A stretch of DNA of 64,000 nucleotides from an uncultured Cyclobacteriaceae bacterium (GCA_937146645.1 CAKZRQ010000013.1:371440-435439); one strand, 5' to 3'; numbered from the stretch's first letter, positions 47,401 through 58,606 are shown. The notes: generated from the sequence alone by a model not told the origin. Translations and numbers: made by a program.

Positions 47401-47847
47401 TATTTCATTGAATTTCATCACTCCTTGTCCAGTGGAGGTAAAAACCTCACCATTTGGAGTAATTATCATAGGGAGGTATCGTAGTCCTTCGTCTAAATCT
47501 CTGAAGAACTCATATTCTTCAGTCTTTCCATTGAAATAGGCAATATTTCCAGTTTGGTAGGAAATCCAAACACCACCTTTATCATCTGCCAACACCCGTC
47601 TCCCGTCGTTAAACATCTTTTCGAATCTGACTCCGTCATAAAGATAGACTCCATACCATGAGCCTATCCAGATGAATCCGAAACTGTCCTGAGTTACCGC
47701 AGTGACAGATGTGGTGGGTAAACCATCTTCAGCGGTGAGGTTATTGAATATGGTATTGGCATCAAGTTGCTGTGCAGAGACATTGACATTGGCGATTAGA
47801 CATAAAAATGCCAGTATGAACTGATACTTTTTGAACGAGTATACCAT
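44452..47847 (-). CDS. Propeller sensor histidine kinase (kinase 4)
   Basis: 1131 residues with an ordinary signal peptide (to SAQQ, about residue 26). Periplasmic two-component-regulator propeller beginning LTAEDGLPTTSVTAVTQDS, FIWIGSWYGVYLYDG and later LWIRHNEGIDSFD, VWITTQNGFGY and VYFATTNGIIRYN; Y_Y_Y domain EYRLINFDENWQQ; one membrane segment (WWAYLIYGILFILLLRIAIL); coiled coil; kinase core with [41 protein letters not shown] and [16 protein letters not shown]. It resembles HTCS sensors in the periplasmic part but lacks their receiver and AraC domains. Its ATG abuts the TAA of kinase 5, so the two are translationally coupled. Confidence 0.9.
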   Translation of the reverse strand: MVYSFKKYQFILAFLCLIANVNVSAQQLDANTIFNNLTAEDGLPTTSVTAVTQDSFGFIWIGSWYGVYLYDGVRFEKMFNDGRRVLADDKGGVWISYQTGNIAYFNGKTEEYEFFRDLDEGLRYLPMIITPNGEVFTSTGQGVMKFNEINREFELEEGQIPGNAFELNFGEDGRIDFLHWPEETPKIGHRSPSGEYTYEDFPEDKNSDTKSSFSESIPTIVFPYQDSGTIILNTNGFAKRNNLDEPWQFKKFSDPDILKENGFENRGAYVINGNEIWLNRINALSKINLESGEISSSYSDQTKSNGLLPLESFHGSEMLLDQQGVLWIPRFSYGISKLNFFQSDFGLQRDESGKVVADVLSAVEMEDGSYWIGARTSMEKGLIHYSADGKQILNRIGAEKERPGPGKSVGRGLSHPYPWVQFITSKGEFYVGTGSPGASNGGLNRIDLESGLITRFRHDPNDPKSLSSNWIFNILEDKKGRLWIRHNEGIDSFDPVSEEFSTLEIPNYAGRQVSHLIDSKGNLLIFVDDAERPLVLYNVDSGETTYPEVNEEISSGVYSIQANIDRQGRVWITTQNGFGYTDENYEEMLHWVPLEEFKYPEIGINAISFDENGNVYFATTNGIIRYNPETKESLRFGLERGLQSNRFSTLNYRGPSGKIYFSGTSGINVFDPEELDQNPYAPEIIIRDVKIDGESWQSLVDSTDRSPTYSASKVVVPPSSTTISISFSSIHFGGNGQNQSEYRLINFDENWQQAGNTGTAIFTNLPEGKYTLEIRSSNLDGVITPEFKTLEIEVLPPWYRTWWAYLIYGILFILLLRIAILDQRRKATKKEREKAKDKELAQAKEIEKAYTELKSTQAQLIQSEKMASLGELTAGIAHEIQNPLNFVNNFSEVSEELVDEMNEELEKGDIEEAKFIGKDLKENLSKINHHGNRAGSIVRGMLEHSRKSEGEKAPTDLNALAEEFLKLSYHGLRAKDKSFSSDYKLELDPNLPQVEVNPQDTGRVVLNLINNAFYAVHEKAKSGIDDYIPTVTVSTKLTPLPEGAGGESIELSVSDNGPGIPDSIKEKIFQPFFTTKPTGSGTGLGLSLSYDIIKAHRGELKVESQEGEGTVFRISLPYIKSNNDHNNHDAN

Positions 47848-50800
47848 TTAAACCACAGGGATTCTGATGAAAAACTCTGTCCCTTCCCCTTCAGTGCTAT
47901 TCACCTTCAATTCTCCACCATGGGCTTTGATTACATCATAACTAAGGCTAAGCCCAAGACCGGTACCTGAACCCGTTGGCTTGGTGGTAAAGAAAGGTTG
48001 GAAGATTTTTTTCTTCAAGGATTCTGGAATACCTCCGCCATTATCTGCCACTGAGATCTCCAGGCCAGTTTCGGTTTTCTTAGTACCTACAGTCACCTGA
48101 GGCTTATAGCCGTTTTGCGAAGCCTTAGCTTTTTCATTCACCGCATAGAAGGCATTATTAATCAGGTTTAACAATACCCGGCCAATGTCTTGTCTGACAA
48201 CAGGAATTCGAGGTAGCTCCGGGTCAAGGTGGGTTTTAAAGTCAGCCGTAAATGACTTGTCCTTGGCTCTAAGGCCATGGTAAGAGAGTTTAAGGTATTC
48301 TTCAGCCAGCACATTCAGATTCGTTTTTTGTTTTTCGCCTGAGCTTGATCTACTATGCTGTAGCATTCCTTTCACGATGGAATCTGCTCGTTTTCCATGT
48401 TGGACTATTTTAGCTTCATTTTCCTGAATGTTCGCCACTAGTTCCTTCACCTCATCCATATTTCCCTTTTTGAGCTCTTCACCTAGCTCCTCAATCAGCT
48501 CCTGATTCAGTTCCGAAAAGTTGTTCACAAAGTTCAATGGATTCTGAATTTCATGGGCGATTCCAGCAGTCAATTCTCCTAAAGAAGCCATTTTCTCTGA
48601 TTGAATAAGTTGTGCCTGCGTTGCCTTTAGCCCTTCGTAGGCTTTCTCAATTTCTTTGGCTTGAGCCAGTTCTTTTTCTCTGTTTTTTTCTTTTTCTCTT
48701 GCCAATACACGCGCGGTTTGGAATTTCACGAGTCCATAGACAATGAGTCCAAATAGAATTGTGTAAAGAATAAAGGCCCACCAGGTAGCATACCATGGAG
48801 GTAGGATTTCGAATGAATAAGAAATTTCTGAAGATTCAACCCCAAAAGCATTTTTTGCCTTCGCCCGAAAGGTATAAGTACCGTAAGGGAGATTGCTAAA
48901 TTCTCTGGAAGTTCTATTGTCCCAATCAGACCATTCTTCGTCTAGCCCCTCCAGGAAGGTCTGGTATTGAATCTGATTTTCTTTGACATAAAATGGAGCT
49001 ATGTAGTTGAATGTAATATTGTTCCCTTTGTAAATCAGGCCAGGAACTTCCTCTCCAAAGTAATCTGGAAGCACAAGATTTTCTTCTGAACTTCTAACTG
49101 CGTTGAAATAGATCGGAAGAGCGTAGTCCGTTTTATACTCCTTTGTGGGATCAATTCGAAGAAGACCTTCATCGGTAGCAAACCAAAATGTCCCATTATC
49201 TTCTGTATATCCACCTCCAGTAATATTTGCTGTGACTAGGTTGAGCGGGTATTCTTGAATTTTAAAGCTGCCATCCTCTTGGGGTATGGCTAATCTATTT
49301 TCGCCTGCAAAAGAAAGGAAAATGTTTCCGGTCCTTCCTACTCCGAGCCCATATGTATCTAAGTTTATATCAGCTTTTTCTTCTGAGAAACTCAGTACCT
49401 CATCCTTTACGAAACTTTCCGATTCTCTATCAAAGTAAAAGAATCCATCCACGCCTGAACTATATATTTTCCCATTAATCTCAGAGACTACACCTGACAG
49501 ACCTTCCATGGAATTTTCATCTGAAAATTCACTAACTAAGGCATCTTCAATCTTTAGATTTCCCGAAGCGGTTTTTGGAATTTCAACCCGATACATATAA
49601 CCCGATTGGGTTCCAACCCAAATCTCCCCCTCTGAATCTTCTTCAATTGAATAAACAGATCTGGTCACGCCAGAAATAGTACCGATGGATTCATAATTAT
49701 AACTGCCATTAGGGCCAGTTTCTCTCTTGAAAACATGAAGTCCAAAAGCACCTCCTGTGAAAATATATCCTGGGTGATTTTCAGATATCCCTACAGCCAC
49801 AGTCTGATAGGGTTGTGTTTCGGGAATTAAGCGAGCTTTACTGCCACGTACTTCATAAAGGCCCGGGCCTGTGGAAATTAGCTGGTCTCCATCCTCCGCC
49901 ATGTTGAAGACTTGAGTATTAGGTAAGCCATCTACCTTTTTAATCTCTCCATCATCCTTGTCGATATACAGGATGGTGGTAGAACCACCCAAATACAAAT
50001 CATCTCCATATGCATTTAGCGATAGGATATTCCCTACCTCATATTGATCTGAGTCAAACTGAGTCAAGGGAGAAAACAGCTCGATTTTACATAATCCTGC
50101 ATTGGTGCCTACCCAGAGATTTTGGGTATTGTCAAGATGGAAGGCGTAAACACTTTGATCAGGAATTGAATTTTTTGTAGTGAACTGATTTAAGACTTTT
50201 CCATCCTGATCTATAATAAAGAATCCATGGCCGAGCACGGCCAAAGCATAGGTATTGTTAGGAAGAGCCAAGGATTTATACAAGCTTCTCTCCTGTAATA
50301 GAACATCAATCTCAGTTTTGAATGGAGAAAATGATTCTCCGTTATACAGGTACAGACCACCTGCAAAGGCACCTACTAAAAATTCTCCCTCATTCTTATA
50401 GGGTAAAAGAACCTGAACTCTATCATTATTAAAGATCTCACTTCCTTCTATAAACTCAAGTGTTCCGTTATTATCCCTAAATAAGCCCATCTGAGCCTGA
50501 TGGGCAAGGTAAGTATCTTCAAATGCCCAACCGTACATAAAGGCGGTATCGGGCTTCCAAATTTTGATTTGTTTGCTTGAATCTGTTTCCTCTGGATCAT
50601 AAATGAAAATGGCTTCTCTAGCCTGGAAATAGATTTTTCCTTTTGTTTCGCGGATGGTCCAGATATCATTAAAAGGGATTTCTTCCTGAATTAAATTAGT
50701 CATCGAAACCTCTTTAGTGACTCCCGTGGAATCCGTGAGGACTACTCCAAAGTCACTAATGGATCCGTAATAATACGTGCCATCAGTAGCCAGGTATGTG

Positions 50801-51096
50801 GACCTTACATTGGTGAGAAATCCTTGAATTGGAGAGGCCAAAAGCTCCCAGTTAACTCCATCAAATTTTTGTAAACCCGTGGAAGTACCGGTGTAAATGT
50901 ATCCGTCTTTGTCCTGTCCTACATTCCAGACTTGTTGGCCTGCAGGCGTATTATCGCCTATGATGTAGTTCGTGTATTTTGGAACGCCTTTGGAACCATT
51001 TATTTGTCCAAATGAGCTTTGGCAAAAGCCAATAAGAATCGCCATACCTAGTAAGAATGATAGGGCCATTCTGAAAGTTGAAAAAGATTTTTGCAT
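47848..51096 (-). CDS. Propeller sensor histidine kinase (kinase 5)
   Basis: 1082 residues with a signal peptide (to SSFGQ, about residue 31). Propeller blades are more divergent than in kinases 3 and 4 ([65 protein letters not shown]). A Y_Y_Y domain ([17 protein letters not shown]), membrane segment [19 protein letters not shown], coiled coil and the shared core ([57 protein letters not shown]) follow. Stop adjoins the ATG of kinase 4; starts 50 bases after kinase 6. ATG at 51096. Confidence 0.9.
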   Translation of the reverse strand: MQKSFSTFRMALSFLLGMAILIGFCQSSFGQINGSKGVPKYTNYIIGDNTPAGQQVWNVGQDKDGYIYTGTSTGLQKFDGVNWELLASPIQGFLTNVRSTYLATDGTYYYGSISDFGVVLTDSTGVTKEVSMTNLIQEEIPFNDIWTIRETKGKIYFQAREAIFIYDPEETDSSKQIKIWKPDTAFMYGWAFEDTYLAHQAQMGLFRDNNGTLEFIEGSEIFNNDRVQVLLPYKNEGEFLVGAFAGGLYLYNGESFSPFKTEIDVLLQERSLYKSLALPNNTYALAVLGHGFFIIDQDGKVLNQFTTKNSIPDQSVYAFHLDNTQNLWVGTNAGLCKIELFSPLTQFDSDQYEVGNILSLNAYGDDLYLGGSTTILYIDKDDGEIKKVDGLPNTQVFNMAEDGDQLISTGPGLYEVRGSKARLIPETQPYQTVAVGISENHPGYIFTGGAFGLHVFKRETGPNGSYNYESIGTISGVTRSVYSIEEDSEGEIWVGTQSGYMYRVEIPKTASGNLKIEDALVSEFSDENSMEGLSGVVSEINGKIYSSGVDGFFYFDRESESFVKDEVLSFSEEKADINLDTYGLGVGRTGNIFLSFAGENRLAIPQEDGSFKIQEYPLNLVTANITGGGYTEDNGTFWFATDEGLLRIDPTKEYKTDYALPIYFNAVRSSEENLVLPDYFGEEVPGLIYKGNNITFNYIAPFYVKENQIQYQTFLEGLDEEWSDWDNRTSREFSNLPYGTYTFRAKAKNAFGVESSEISYSFEILPPWYATWWAFILYTILFGLIVYGLVKFQTARVLAREKEKNREKELAQAKEIEKAYEGLKATQAQLIQSEKMASLGELTAGIAHEIQNPLNFVNNFSELNQELIEELGEELKKGNMDEVKELVANIQENEAKIVQHGKRADSIVKGMLQHSRSSSGEKQKTNLNVLAEEYLKLSYHGLRAKDKSFTADFKTHLDPELPRIPVVRQDIGRVLLNLINNAFYAVNEKAKASQNGYKPQVTVGTKKTETGLEISVADNGGGIPESLKKKIFQPFFTTKPTGSGTGLGLSLSYDVIKAHGGELKVNSTEGEGTEFFIRIPVV

Positions 51097-51146
51097 GATA
51101 AACGTGTTTAGTCTGGGTGTACTTCTATGTCATAATTTACTTAAAA

Positions 51147-54100
51147 TCAATGGATAGGAAGATGGATGATAAATTCGGCTCCTTTTCCTTTTTCACTTTT
51201 TACTTCTAATTCACCTCCATGTGCCTTGATAATATCATGGGTAATGGAGAGTCCAAGACCGGTTCCTTCTGTTCCTTTTTTTGTAGTAAAGAAGGGTTGA
51301 AGAATCTGGTCTTTAATGTCGTCTGGAACGCCTGGACCATTGTCTTTGATTCGTAACTCAATGGCACCTTTGAGAGCCTTGGTACTTACTTCTAAGGAGG
51401 CCAGATAGTCATGACTTTCTTCATTCAGTAGCTCGCGCATGGCATCGAAAGCATTGTTACAGATATTCAAAATGACCCTGGAAAAATCCTCAGTAATCAA
51501 TTTGACCTCTTGAACATCTGGGTCCAGATCTAATTGAATATCTACGTTGATTGGATTTTTACCCGCTCGCATACCATGGAAGGATAGATTGACGAACTCT
51601 TTGACCAATCCATTGAAATCTTTTGATTCTTCCTTGCTACCAGAGGCCCTACTATGCTGAAGCATGGACTTCACAATTCCATCTGCTCTTGAACCATGCT
51701 CGTTGACTTTTACCAGATTGCTCTTCACATCTTCCAGGATGGCCACTATTTCTTCCTTGGCTTCTGAATCATCTACATTTTCCAGCTCTTCAAAAACTTC
51801 ATCGATTAACTCTCCGCTTAGCTCTGAGAAATTATTGACAAAATTCAGTGGATTCTTGATCTCATGTGCAATACCTGCAGTGAGCTGACCCAGACTTGCA
51901 AGCTTTTCCTGTTGGATTAATTGTTCCTGAGCTGATTTAAGATCTTTCAAGGCTTTTTCCGCTTTGGCCTTGGCTCGCTTCAGTTTCTTCAAGTCATCTC
52001 TAGCCTGGGACAAATCCAGGAATCTGGAATAGGCCAGAGAGAATACGGTGGCCGCTCTTTGCAAAAGCTCCCAACTCTCAGGAGAAATCTCACCCGGAGT
52101 GGCTGCGCCAATGGCTCCATTCGAGAATTTAGTCAGGTGGTACGTACGCTCAGGAATTTCATTTCCATAGAATCCATCTAACTTTTTGGTGCGCTTTGCG
52201 CAATAGTTGATCCATTCGATTCGGTGTTCACCTCGCATCAAAATGGAGGTATTAGGTTCTTCACTTTTATAAAAAGCCAACATTTGGCTACCTACCCAAG
52301 TCTCTGTGTAATTCAGATCAAAATGATCAGCCACATACTTTTTGGAACCATCACGGATATCCTTAATCGAATACCAGCATTGCGCTGTAATTTGGTCTTC
52401 TTGATTGATATAGATGGAGCTTGTCTCCAATTCTTCTACCCCTAGCAGACCCATTTCCTCACGTAAAACTTGGGCAACCTCGACCAATTCCTCGGGTTCC
52501 TGCATAGCCATCGCTCGTGCTCTGACGCGCTCTAGTGCGAGTTCAATTTTGGCTTTGCGGCTTTGTTTTTCCGCGGTAAGTAAGTCTTCAAAACGTCGAT
52601 AAGCCAAATCAAATACCCCTGCAAAACGGGTGAGCGTGTCAATGGATTCTTGTGGAGGGTGTTCCACTTTACCAGGAAGGCTATAGCCTATTTCGCCATG
52701 CGTGGTTCTTGCCATCACAAAGGTCAATCCTCCAATTTGTCGGATATCGTCAAGGGTTGGAGATTGTGGATCCACTCGCTCAAAGTCCCCGAGCTTGATC
52801 ATCTTATCTATGTATTCCACTGCGAGGTCTACATCCATAGCCAAAATATGGGTTGGGTCTTTGCTTTTCTCCCACTCTGCCACTGCCGGAATATCGCCAT
52901 GAATATGTCTGGGTAAGGTCATCACCATCCCGATCTGGGTCCCATCACCCGAGGTCATGGCTTTGGCGTAGGTCTTTGGTAGCCAGCGCATATGCCAAAA
53001 GTAGTGCGCTTCATGACCGAGGGAAACAAACTCTTTCCGCATGCTGACCACGATTTCCAAAAGCTCTTCCGATTCTCTCATGGCTGTAACCTGAGCACGA
53101 ATTCTTTCAAGGGATAGCTCTACTTTTGCTTCTTGTGCCTGCTCCTCTGCTTTTTTCAGATCGAGGAATCGAGTATAGGTTTGTTCAAATACCCGGGTAA
53201 ATCGCTTGAATATACTATGAGCATCGGGCACCTTCTCGTAGGTAATGAAAAGAAGGAAGCCGTTGGAAAACTTACACAAATGATTGATTTGATAAGAGGG
53301 TAATGTTAGGCCTGCTTCTTCCAATTCCTGAAAGGTCAGCTTCAGATCAGGAAGAGACTTCATAAAGCCATAATGACTTTCAATAGCCTCTCCACCTAAT
53401 TCCTGGACAAAGAACATCTCCTCGCTAGTAACGAAGTCACCCCATTCATCGAAGGAGGCTTCTCCATGGTGAGGAAGAAGAAATGGTTTTTGAAGGGTCC
53501 CTTCACTACTCATAATACAGGTGCTAGAGCGCTTGTCTTCTTGAAGGATACAATAGCCACAACTCCAGGCAGGGATTCCCAGATTTTGCACCTCTGTGAA
53601 TAGGATATTCGCAGCCTCGGGTAATTCATCACTATGTTGCATGCCCATAGTTCTCGCCCTCACCTTTTCCAGGGCAGCTTCGATTTTAGCCTCTTTGGCT
53701 TGTTCTTCAGCTTTTTGGAGATCTAGGAATCGGGTGTAGGTTTGTTCAAATACCCTTGAAAACCGTAGAATTACCGAATTTTCGTCTGGAGTGAAATGAT
53801 GATTGGAAAAATTGAAAATCCATAATCCTGTGTTTTTCTGAATTCCCCAAGAGGTTCTATAGCCATACTGAATGGATTGAATCCTCTTCCACCGTTCTTT
53901 TGTTATAATTTCACCTAAGTTCGTGTGTTCATAGAGGTGATTGTAAAAGCCTAGGGTCTCTTCTTTTGTGAGGTCAAAACTCGTGAAGGTGTCCCCATTG
54001 TCTCTTGCCTCCCAAAATTTGGTAAAAATGGGATGATCAAAACAAGGTATATTCACGCGGTTTGGGTAAATCATATCTGGAGTGGCAGACCAGAAGTGAA

Positions 54101-56471
54101 AGTTTTTTGATTGGTCTTCGAAGGTTAATAATTGGCAACCGTCGATAGGTAGCTGTAGACTTCGAAGTTCATTAAAAGTCACCTCCACCACCTTTTCTAA
54201 ATCCTCACTTCTATGCATGGCCATGGAGGCGGAACGAACTCTTTCCAAAGCAGCTTCTATCTTGGCTTCTCTCGCTTGCTCTTCTACTTTTTGAAGGTCT
54301 AGGAACCTGGTGAAGGTTTGGTTGAAACTGGTCGTGAATCGATTGATTAATTCCTGCTGTTCCTCGGATAGATCCTCAACAGAACTCACCAAAAGGCTAC
54401 CAAATGCCGCCGATGAGCCAAAGAGATTAATCTTTGGAAGGGACTTCATATTTTCCTGAATCGGCTTTGGCACCTGTGCCCACTCTGTCTCGGAAAAGGC
54501 ATACTCATCCCAGTCTTTTTTCTCTTCGCCCTCTAAAGTATAGGACCATTTCTTTTCCTTTTTCTTCCAGAGATTGATAAAGGTTTGGTGAAACTGATGG
54601 TCATTTTTCTTTGTAATTAATCCGCGATCACTAATCAGCTCCTCCTTGCCGGCCATCCACCAAGTGATATCCTCAGTTTTAGAATCTACTACAGCCAGCA
54701 TGCCTCGGTCCAGATGAATATCCAAAGACTCCAAATCCTGGTAAAATTCCATGATTACCTGGCTTAGTTCCTCTGTGGCATGCATGGCCAGAGCTCGTCC
54801 TCGTACCCTTTCAAGTGTAGTCTCAATTTGTGCTTCTCTTGCTTGTTTTTCGGCCTTCTGGAGATCTAAAAATCTGGTGTAGGTCAGGTCGAAAACTTCA
54901 GCGAACCTTTGAAGTATTCTTTTGTCTTCCTCTTTGGGTTCAATATCTGAGAAGAAATATAAGCCTCCAGCACTGAATGGTGAGTAGTGATAGAACTCCC
55001 GAGGTAATGCAGATGATTTCTCGAGGACTTCTTCCGAAAGTATAAATTCGCTATGAGAGACAATTTCATAGTAATTCTTAAGATCTTCCCCCTCTAAAGT
55101 ATAGGACAAAGCTTCTTGTCTTTCCCATGCTTCAAATGTTTGAATAAGCATAGGATGGATAGTTAGAGAGGTTACTCCTAAACTCAATTCCTTTTTTCCT
55201 TCAGGATTAAGTACCGTCGTATACAATTGGCAGTCTCGTGTCTCCGGATCAAATACCCCTATACCGCTACGCTCCATGGTTAAATCGAGCTTCTCAAGTT
55301 GGTCAAATAGGATCTTAGTACAGCTTACCAAATCATCACTATGCCTCATTGCCATGGCTGAGGCCCTGACGCGCTCCAGTCCGGCTTCGATCTGAGCTTC
55401 CCTAGTCTGGGCTTCAGCTTTTTGAAGGTCTAAATATCTTCGGTAGGTCTGTTCAAACTGTGAAGTAAAACGCTGGCCAATGCGAATGATTTCCTTGTCG
55501 AATTCTTCTGGACTGAAGGCATAGAAAAAGCCATACTCGAAAATGAAACAGTGCTGAACCTCCTTTTTTGGAAGCTCATCGAGAGGAATGTCAATTTTAT
55601 AATCCGGAGCACCATTGAGCATTCGATAGTAGGCCTTCAAATCTGCACCTTTCAAAAGATATTTATGAAAAGGAATCTTTTCTTTCCAGGCCTTTCGGGC
55701 TTTTTTCAATAAAGGGTGGGATTTCATGTCAATCTTGCCGATATGCATTTTGATCTCATCCCCGTTTTTTCGAGCCGTCCAGAGTTGGTTTTCCTCATTT
55801 TCATGGTTCAGAATACCAATCCCAAATCTTGTTCGCTCATCTACTCCCAAAGCCGTGAGTTCTGTAAACATTTTTAAAATACAAGCACCCATATCTTCGC
55901 TTGAGTGCATGGCCATGGATCGAGCGCGAACCCTTTCCAAGCCAGCTTCGATTTCAAGCTCTCGGTTTTTTTCTTTCAGGTCTACCGTCTGCTCATCTAC
56001 AAGTTTCTGTAGTTCTTCCGCTTTTTGCTTATAGGCGTCTACCCCCCATGCGTCGGTTTCATTTTCCACCATTTCCGGTTTGGACCCATGCCAATGTATC
56101 ACTTGCCATCTCTCCTCAGAAAAAGAAAAAATGGTGGTTAGCCTTAAATTCATTACGATGTTTTCCTTATCATTTGAAATTTTCAAATCAACATCATCCG
56201 CAAAAATGGCCGTGTTTTCATCATCTGAAAATTTCCTATAGATAGGAGTTATTTGCCAGGAACTCTTCATTCCAACCAATTGACTGTTTTGGTTTTTCAG
56301 TAGAGTATCAAATTGATCTATTCCTTCAATTATCTCATCTACTGCGGTTCCAAAACCCATTATTTTGGGATAAATCCATTGCTCATAGTGTGGATTAGGA
56401 ATACCAGAAAGGCAGGTTTCCTGAAAAGCTTCAAAGGTCTTATTAAGTGCGTTTTTCTTTTCCTGATCCAT
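51147..56471 (-). CDS. Soluble giant histidine kinase with NTF2-like domain and seven tandem sensor modules (kinase 6)
   Basis: 1774 residues with no signal peptide or membrane helix, hence cytoplasmic. Residues ~1-130 form an NTF2/SnoaL_3-like domain (ending RWQVIHWHGS). A coiled coil (145-175) leads to seven modules whose helical headers LERVRARSMAM and variants start at residues 178, 365, 553, 742, 934, 1121 and 1313, a period of 187-192. Each module has a GAF-like alternation of strands and ends near FEQTYTRFLDLQKAEEQAREAK. The kinase core follows: His1536 in GIAHEIKNPLNF, RADGIVKSMLQHSR, NICNNAFDAM near 1669, and FFTTKKGTEGTGLGLS. The core is the most diverged of the eight. Module 6 differs most (HYFWHMRWLPKTYAKAM). 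Eleven bases separate it from kinase 7 upstream. Confidence 0.9.
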   Translation of the reverse strand: MDQEKKNALNKTFEAFQETCLSGIPNPHYEQWIYPKIMGFGTAVDEIIEGIDQFDTLLKNQNSQLVGMKSSWQITPIYRKFSDDENTAIFADDVDLKISNDKENIVMNLRLTTIFSFSEERWQVIHWHGSKPEMVENETDAWGVDAYKQKAEELQKLVDEQTVDLKEKNRELEIEAGLERVRARSMAMHSSEDMGACILKMFTELTALGVDERTRFGIGILNHENEENQLWTARKNGDEIKMHIGKIDMKSHPLLKKARKAWKEKIPFHKYLLKGADLKAYYRMLNGAPDYKIDIPLDELPKKEVQHCFIFEYGFFYAFSPEEFDKEIIRIGQRFTSQFEQTYRRYLDLQKAEAQTREAQIEAGLERVRASAMAMRHSDDLVSCTKILFDQLEKLDLTMERSGIGVFDPETRDCQLYTTVLNPEGKKELSLGVTSLTIHPMLIQTFEAWERQEALSYTLEGEDLKNYYEIVSHSEFILSEEVLEKSSALPREFYHYSPFSAGGLYFFSDIEPKEEDKRILQRFAEVFDLTYTRFLDLQKAEKQAREAQIETTLERVRGRALAMHATEELSQVIMEFYQDLESLDIHLDRGMLAVVDSKTEDITWWMAGKEELISDRGLITKKNDHQFHQTFINLWKKKEKKWSYTLEGEEKKDWDEYAFSETEWAQVPKPIQENMKSLPKINLFGSSAAFGSLLVSSVEDLSEEQQELINRFTTSFNQTFTRFLDLQKVEEQAREAKIEAALERVRSASMAMHRSEDLEKVVEVTFNELRSLQLPIDGCQLLTFEDQSKNFHFWSATPDMIYPNRVNIPCFDHPIFTKFWEARDNGDTFTSFDLTKEETLGFYNHLYEHTNLGEIITKERWKRIQSIQYGYRTSWGIQKNTGLWIFNFSNHHFTPDENSVILRFSRVFEQTYTRFLDLQKAEEQAKEAKIEAALEKVRARTMGMQHSDELPEAANILFTEVQNLGIPAWSCGYCILQEDKRSSTCIMSSEGTLQKPFLLPHHGEASFDEWGDFVTSEEMFFVQELGGEAIESHYGFMKSLPDLKLTFQELEEAGLTLPSYQINHLCKFSNGFLLFITYEKVPDAHSIFKRFTRVFEQTYTRFLDLKKAEEQAQEAKVELSLERIRAQVTAMRESEELLEIVVSMRKEFVSLGHEAHYFWHMRWLPKTYAKAMTSGDGTQIGMVMTLPRHIHGDIPAVAEWEKSKDPTHILAMDVDLAVEYIDKMIKLGDFERVDPQSPTLDDIRQIGGLTFVMARTTHGEIGYSLPGKVEHPPQESIDTLTRFAGVFDLAYRRFEDLLTAEKQSRKAKIELALERVRARAMAMQEPEELVEVAQVLREEMGLLGVEELETSSIYINQEDQITAQCWYSIKDIRDGSKKYVADHFDLNYTETWVGSQMLAFYKSEEPNTSILMRGEHRIEWINYCAKRTKKLDGFYGNEIPERTYHLTKFSNGAIGAATPGEISPESWELLQRAATVFSLAYSRFLDLSQARDDLKKLKRAKAKAEKALKDLKSAQEQLIQQEKLASLGQLTAGIAHEIKNPLNFVNNFSELSGELIDEVFEELENVDDSEAKEEIVAILEDVKSNLVKVNEHGSRADGIVKSMLQHSRASGSKEESKDFNGLVKEFVNLSFHGMRAGKNPINVDIQLDLDPDVQEVKLITEDFSRVILNICNNAFDAMRELLNEESHDYLASLEVSTKALKGAIELRIKDNGPGVPDDIKDQILQPFFTTKKGTEGTGLGLSITHDIIKAHGGELEVKSEKGKGAEFIIHLPIH
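52004..55943 (-). repeat. Seven tandem ~570-bp sensor-module repeats inside kinase 6
   Basis: Header motifs LER/LEK-VR-x-x-x-M-x-M recur at protein residues 178, 365, 553, 742, 934, 1121 and 1313, and linkers of the form RFLDLQKAEEQA recur before each. The spacing of 187-192 residues is regular. At DNA level the copies have diverged except around headers and linkers. Confidence 0.85.
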
Positions 56472-56482
56472 CTCGAACTTCC

Positions 56483-58606
56483 TTACATTTGAATGGGTAG
56501 ATAGATCATCATTTGAGTTCCGACACCCTTCTCACTTTGCACTTCGAGATCCCCCATGTGGGCGTTAATGATGTCGTAGGTCAAGCTCAGGCCAAGCCCA
56601 GTACCGCTGCCGGTAGGTTTGGTGGTAAAAAACGGTTGGAAAATCTTGCTCTTGATATCATCCGGGATTCCATTCGCATTATCACTTACAATAAATTCAG
56701 CTCCGGTAGGCTGCCCATCAAATTCAATTAGCGAGCTTTTTACTACGACCTTGGGTTTATAGGAAGAGTTTGGATTAACCTGAGCCTTCTTATTTACCTC
56801 ATAAAAAGCATTGTTTATGAGATTAAGGAACACTCGACTCATCTCTGATGCATTGACTATGATATTCGGAATTCTGGAATCCAAATCCGTCTCAAAATCT
56901 GCTTTGAAACTTTTGTCCTTTGCTCTCATGCCATGGTAACTAAGTCTGAGATATTCATCAGCAAGGGCATTTAAGTCAGTCTCCTCTCTTTGTCCATCGC
57001 TTTTGCGACTATGGTCTAGCATATTTCGGACGATATCACCGGCCCGGCCACCGTGGTGCTTTATCTTTCCGAGGTTGGACTTAAGGTCAGATGCGATGAA
57101 TTTCACTTCCTCCAGATCACCTTTTTCTAATTCTTCGTTTAGCTCATCGACCAATTCTCCGCTGACTTCAGAGAAATTATTGACAAAATTCAAAGGGTTC
57201 TGAATCTCGTGTGCGATACCCGCTGTCAATTCACCCAGTGAGGCCATCTTCTCAGATTGAATCAATTTAGTTTGGGTTGATTTGAGATTCTCCAAAGAAT
57301 CCTGTAAGTCCTTGGTTCGCTGGGCCACTTCTTTTTCTAACTTCTCATTTTGAGATTCAAGAATGTCCTCCCGCTCATGAGACAGGCGCTCTACTTTTAG
57401 CAAGTTCCTTTTTAGCCTATCCGTTCTAACTCCAAGAGTGCCGACGACATACAGGGCAAATCCAACAGGTAATGCAAAACTGGTGAAAGGAAGTATTTGG
57501 CTCAAGCCAAAGGATTGTCCCGTAAATGACTCTAGCAATCCTACTATGGGTTGTAAACAGATAATGAGAGTAAGTATCAAGAATGTCCTTGAAGCCGCTT
57601 TTTGGAGGTTCCATTGTAAATAGGTCAATCTTAAAATGGAAATAATTGTAATGATTACATAAAAGGCGTAGACATATTGATCTTGAAAAAAGAAGCTAGC
57701 GATTATTGGGGCCAGACAGAGGGGTAGTATGATTTTTTTCCAAATGTCTGTCCTTCTCTCCATGATCTCGTAGGCAGCGAGGTGCACGGTAATTATCAAA
57801 AGGGTTTGGAGGAAAATTTGAACAGGATAGTAATCATCCCTAAAACCAAAATTGTATCGGTCTAAGGCTTGAAGAGAAAGGAGGGTAAGTGAGATGGAGA
57901 GAAATGTCAGGTAAAGACTCGCTTTTTCCTTCGTGTATATCCAAAGCCCAATAAATAGAATGACAAGAAAACTGGTAATGCCGAGGGAGAAGAAAATCAT
58001 AAATTTCCCGTCATTCACGTCCTTTCTTACCCATTCAAATCCGACTCCCAGGTCAAGGGCTTTACTTATTGAGGCTAGCCTAACCTCAAGTCCCGGGTTT
58101 GTTTTTTCAGGTAGAATCAGGTTGGATTTTAGGTATTGGTATCTAATGGCCAAAACATATTCCTTTCCCTCTTCCAGTCCGAAAGCACCAAAATGGCTAT
58201 CCCAACCTTTAGCTTCTGATTGGGTTCCATCCCTCCCGATTTCACCAACCTTCAGTATCTGTTTTCCATTCAGATAGACCTCTGATGCTCCCCTTTGGGC
58301 CAGGAGAAGGAGTAAGGAATCATTTTCGACCTCTGATCTCATGTATTTCCTGAACCAATAGATGTCGTCCTGTTCTATTTTCTCGATTGAGTCAAGTACA
58401 GCGATGTTTGATCGGGAAATGGTTTTCCAATCCTTATCGTCAAAATCAAATTCCTTCCACTTGGGATTATCTCCTTTTTTGTAATTCCAGTTAGTCGAAA
58501 GGGAAGCGTAGGTAGTGTCAAGATTTTGGAAAACCGCAAATTTTCGGTCTTGCCCGTAAAGGCTTACCGAAAAAAGAAATAGAAAGAATAAAAACGGGTA
58601 TCTCAT
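56483..58606 (-). CDS. 7TM-DISM-like sensor histidine kinase (kinase 7)
   Basis: 707 residues: signal peptide (to LYGQ, residue 19), a jelly-roll-like extracytoplasmic domain (about 30-185; [36 protein letters not shown]) as in carbohydrate-binding or DISMED-type inputs, seven membrane helices (202-390), a coiled coil (400-450) and the kinase core with His466 in [44 protein letters not shown] and [16 protein letters not shown]. Sister of kinase 8 with the same layout and length; the pair arose by tandem duplication (see the repeat at 58673-58787). Eleven bases before kinase 6. ATG start at 58606. Confidence 0.9.
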   Translation of the reverse strand: MRYPFLFFLFLFSVSLYGQDRKFAVFQNLDTTYASLSTNWNYKKGDNPKWKEFDFDDKDWKTISRSNIAVLDSIEKIEQDDIYWFRKYMRSEVENDSLLLLLAQRGASEVYLNGKQILKVGEIGRDGTQSEAKGWDSHFGAFGLEEGKEYVLAIRYQYLKSNLILPEKTNPGLEVRLASISKALDLGVGFEWVRKDVNDGKFMIFFSLGITSFLVILFIGLWIYTKEKASLYLTFLSISLTLLSLQALDRYNFGFRDDYYPVQIFLQTLLIITVHLAAYEIMERRTDIWKKIILPLCLAPIIASFFFQDQYVYAFYVIITIISILRLTYLQWNLQKAASRTFLILTLIICLQPIVGLLESFTGQSFGLSQILPFTSFALPVGFALYVVGTLGVRTDRLKRNLLKVERLSHEREDILESQNEKLEKEVAQRTKDLQDSLENLKSTQTKLIQSEKMASLGELTAGIAHEIQNPLNFVNNFSEVSGELVDELNEELEKGDLEEVKFIASDLKSNLGKIKHHGGRAGDIVRNMLDHSRKSDGQREETDLNALADEYLRLSYHGMRAKDKSFKADFETDLDSRIPNIIVNASEMSRVFLNLINNAFYEVNKKAQVNPNSSYKPKVVVKSSLIEFDGQPTGAEFIVSDNANGIPDDIKSKIFQPFFTTKPTGSGTGLGLSLTYDIINAHMGDLEVQSEKGVGTQMMIYLPIQM

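Noticed and set aside
35522..51096. Propeller kinases as hybrid two-component systems of polysaccharide utilisation loci
   Set aside because: They lack the receiver and AraC-type domains of HTCS proteins, and no susC/susD pair is present.
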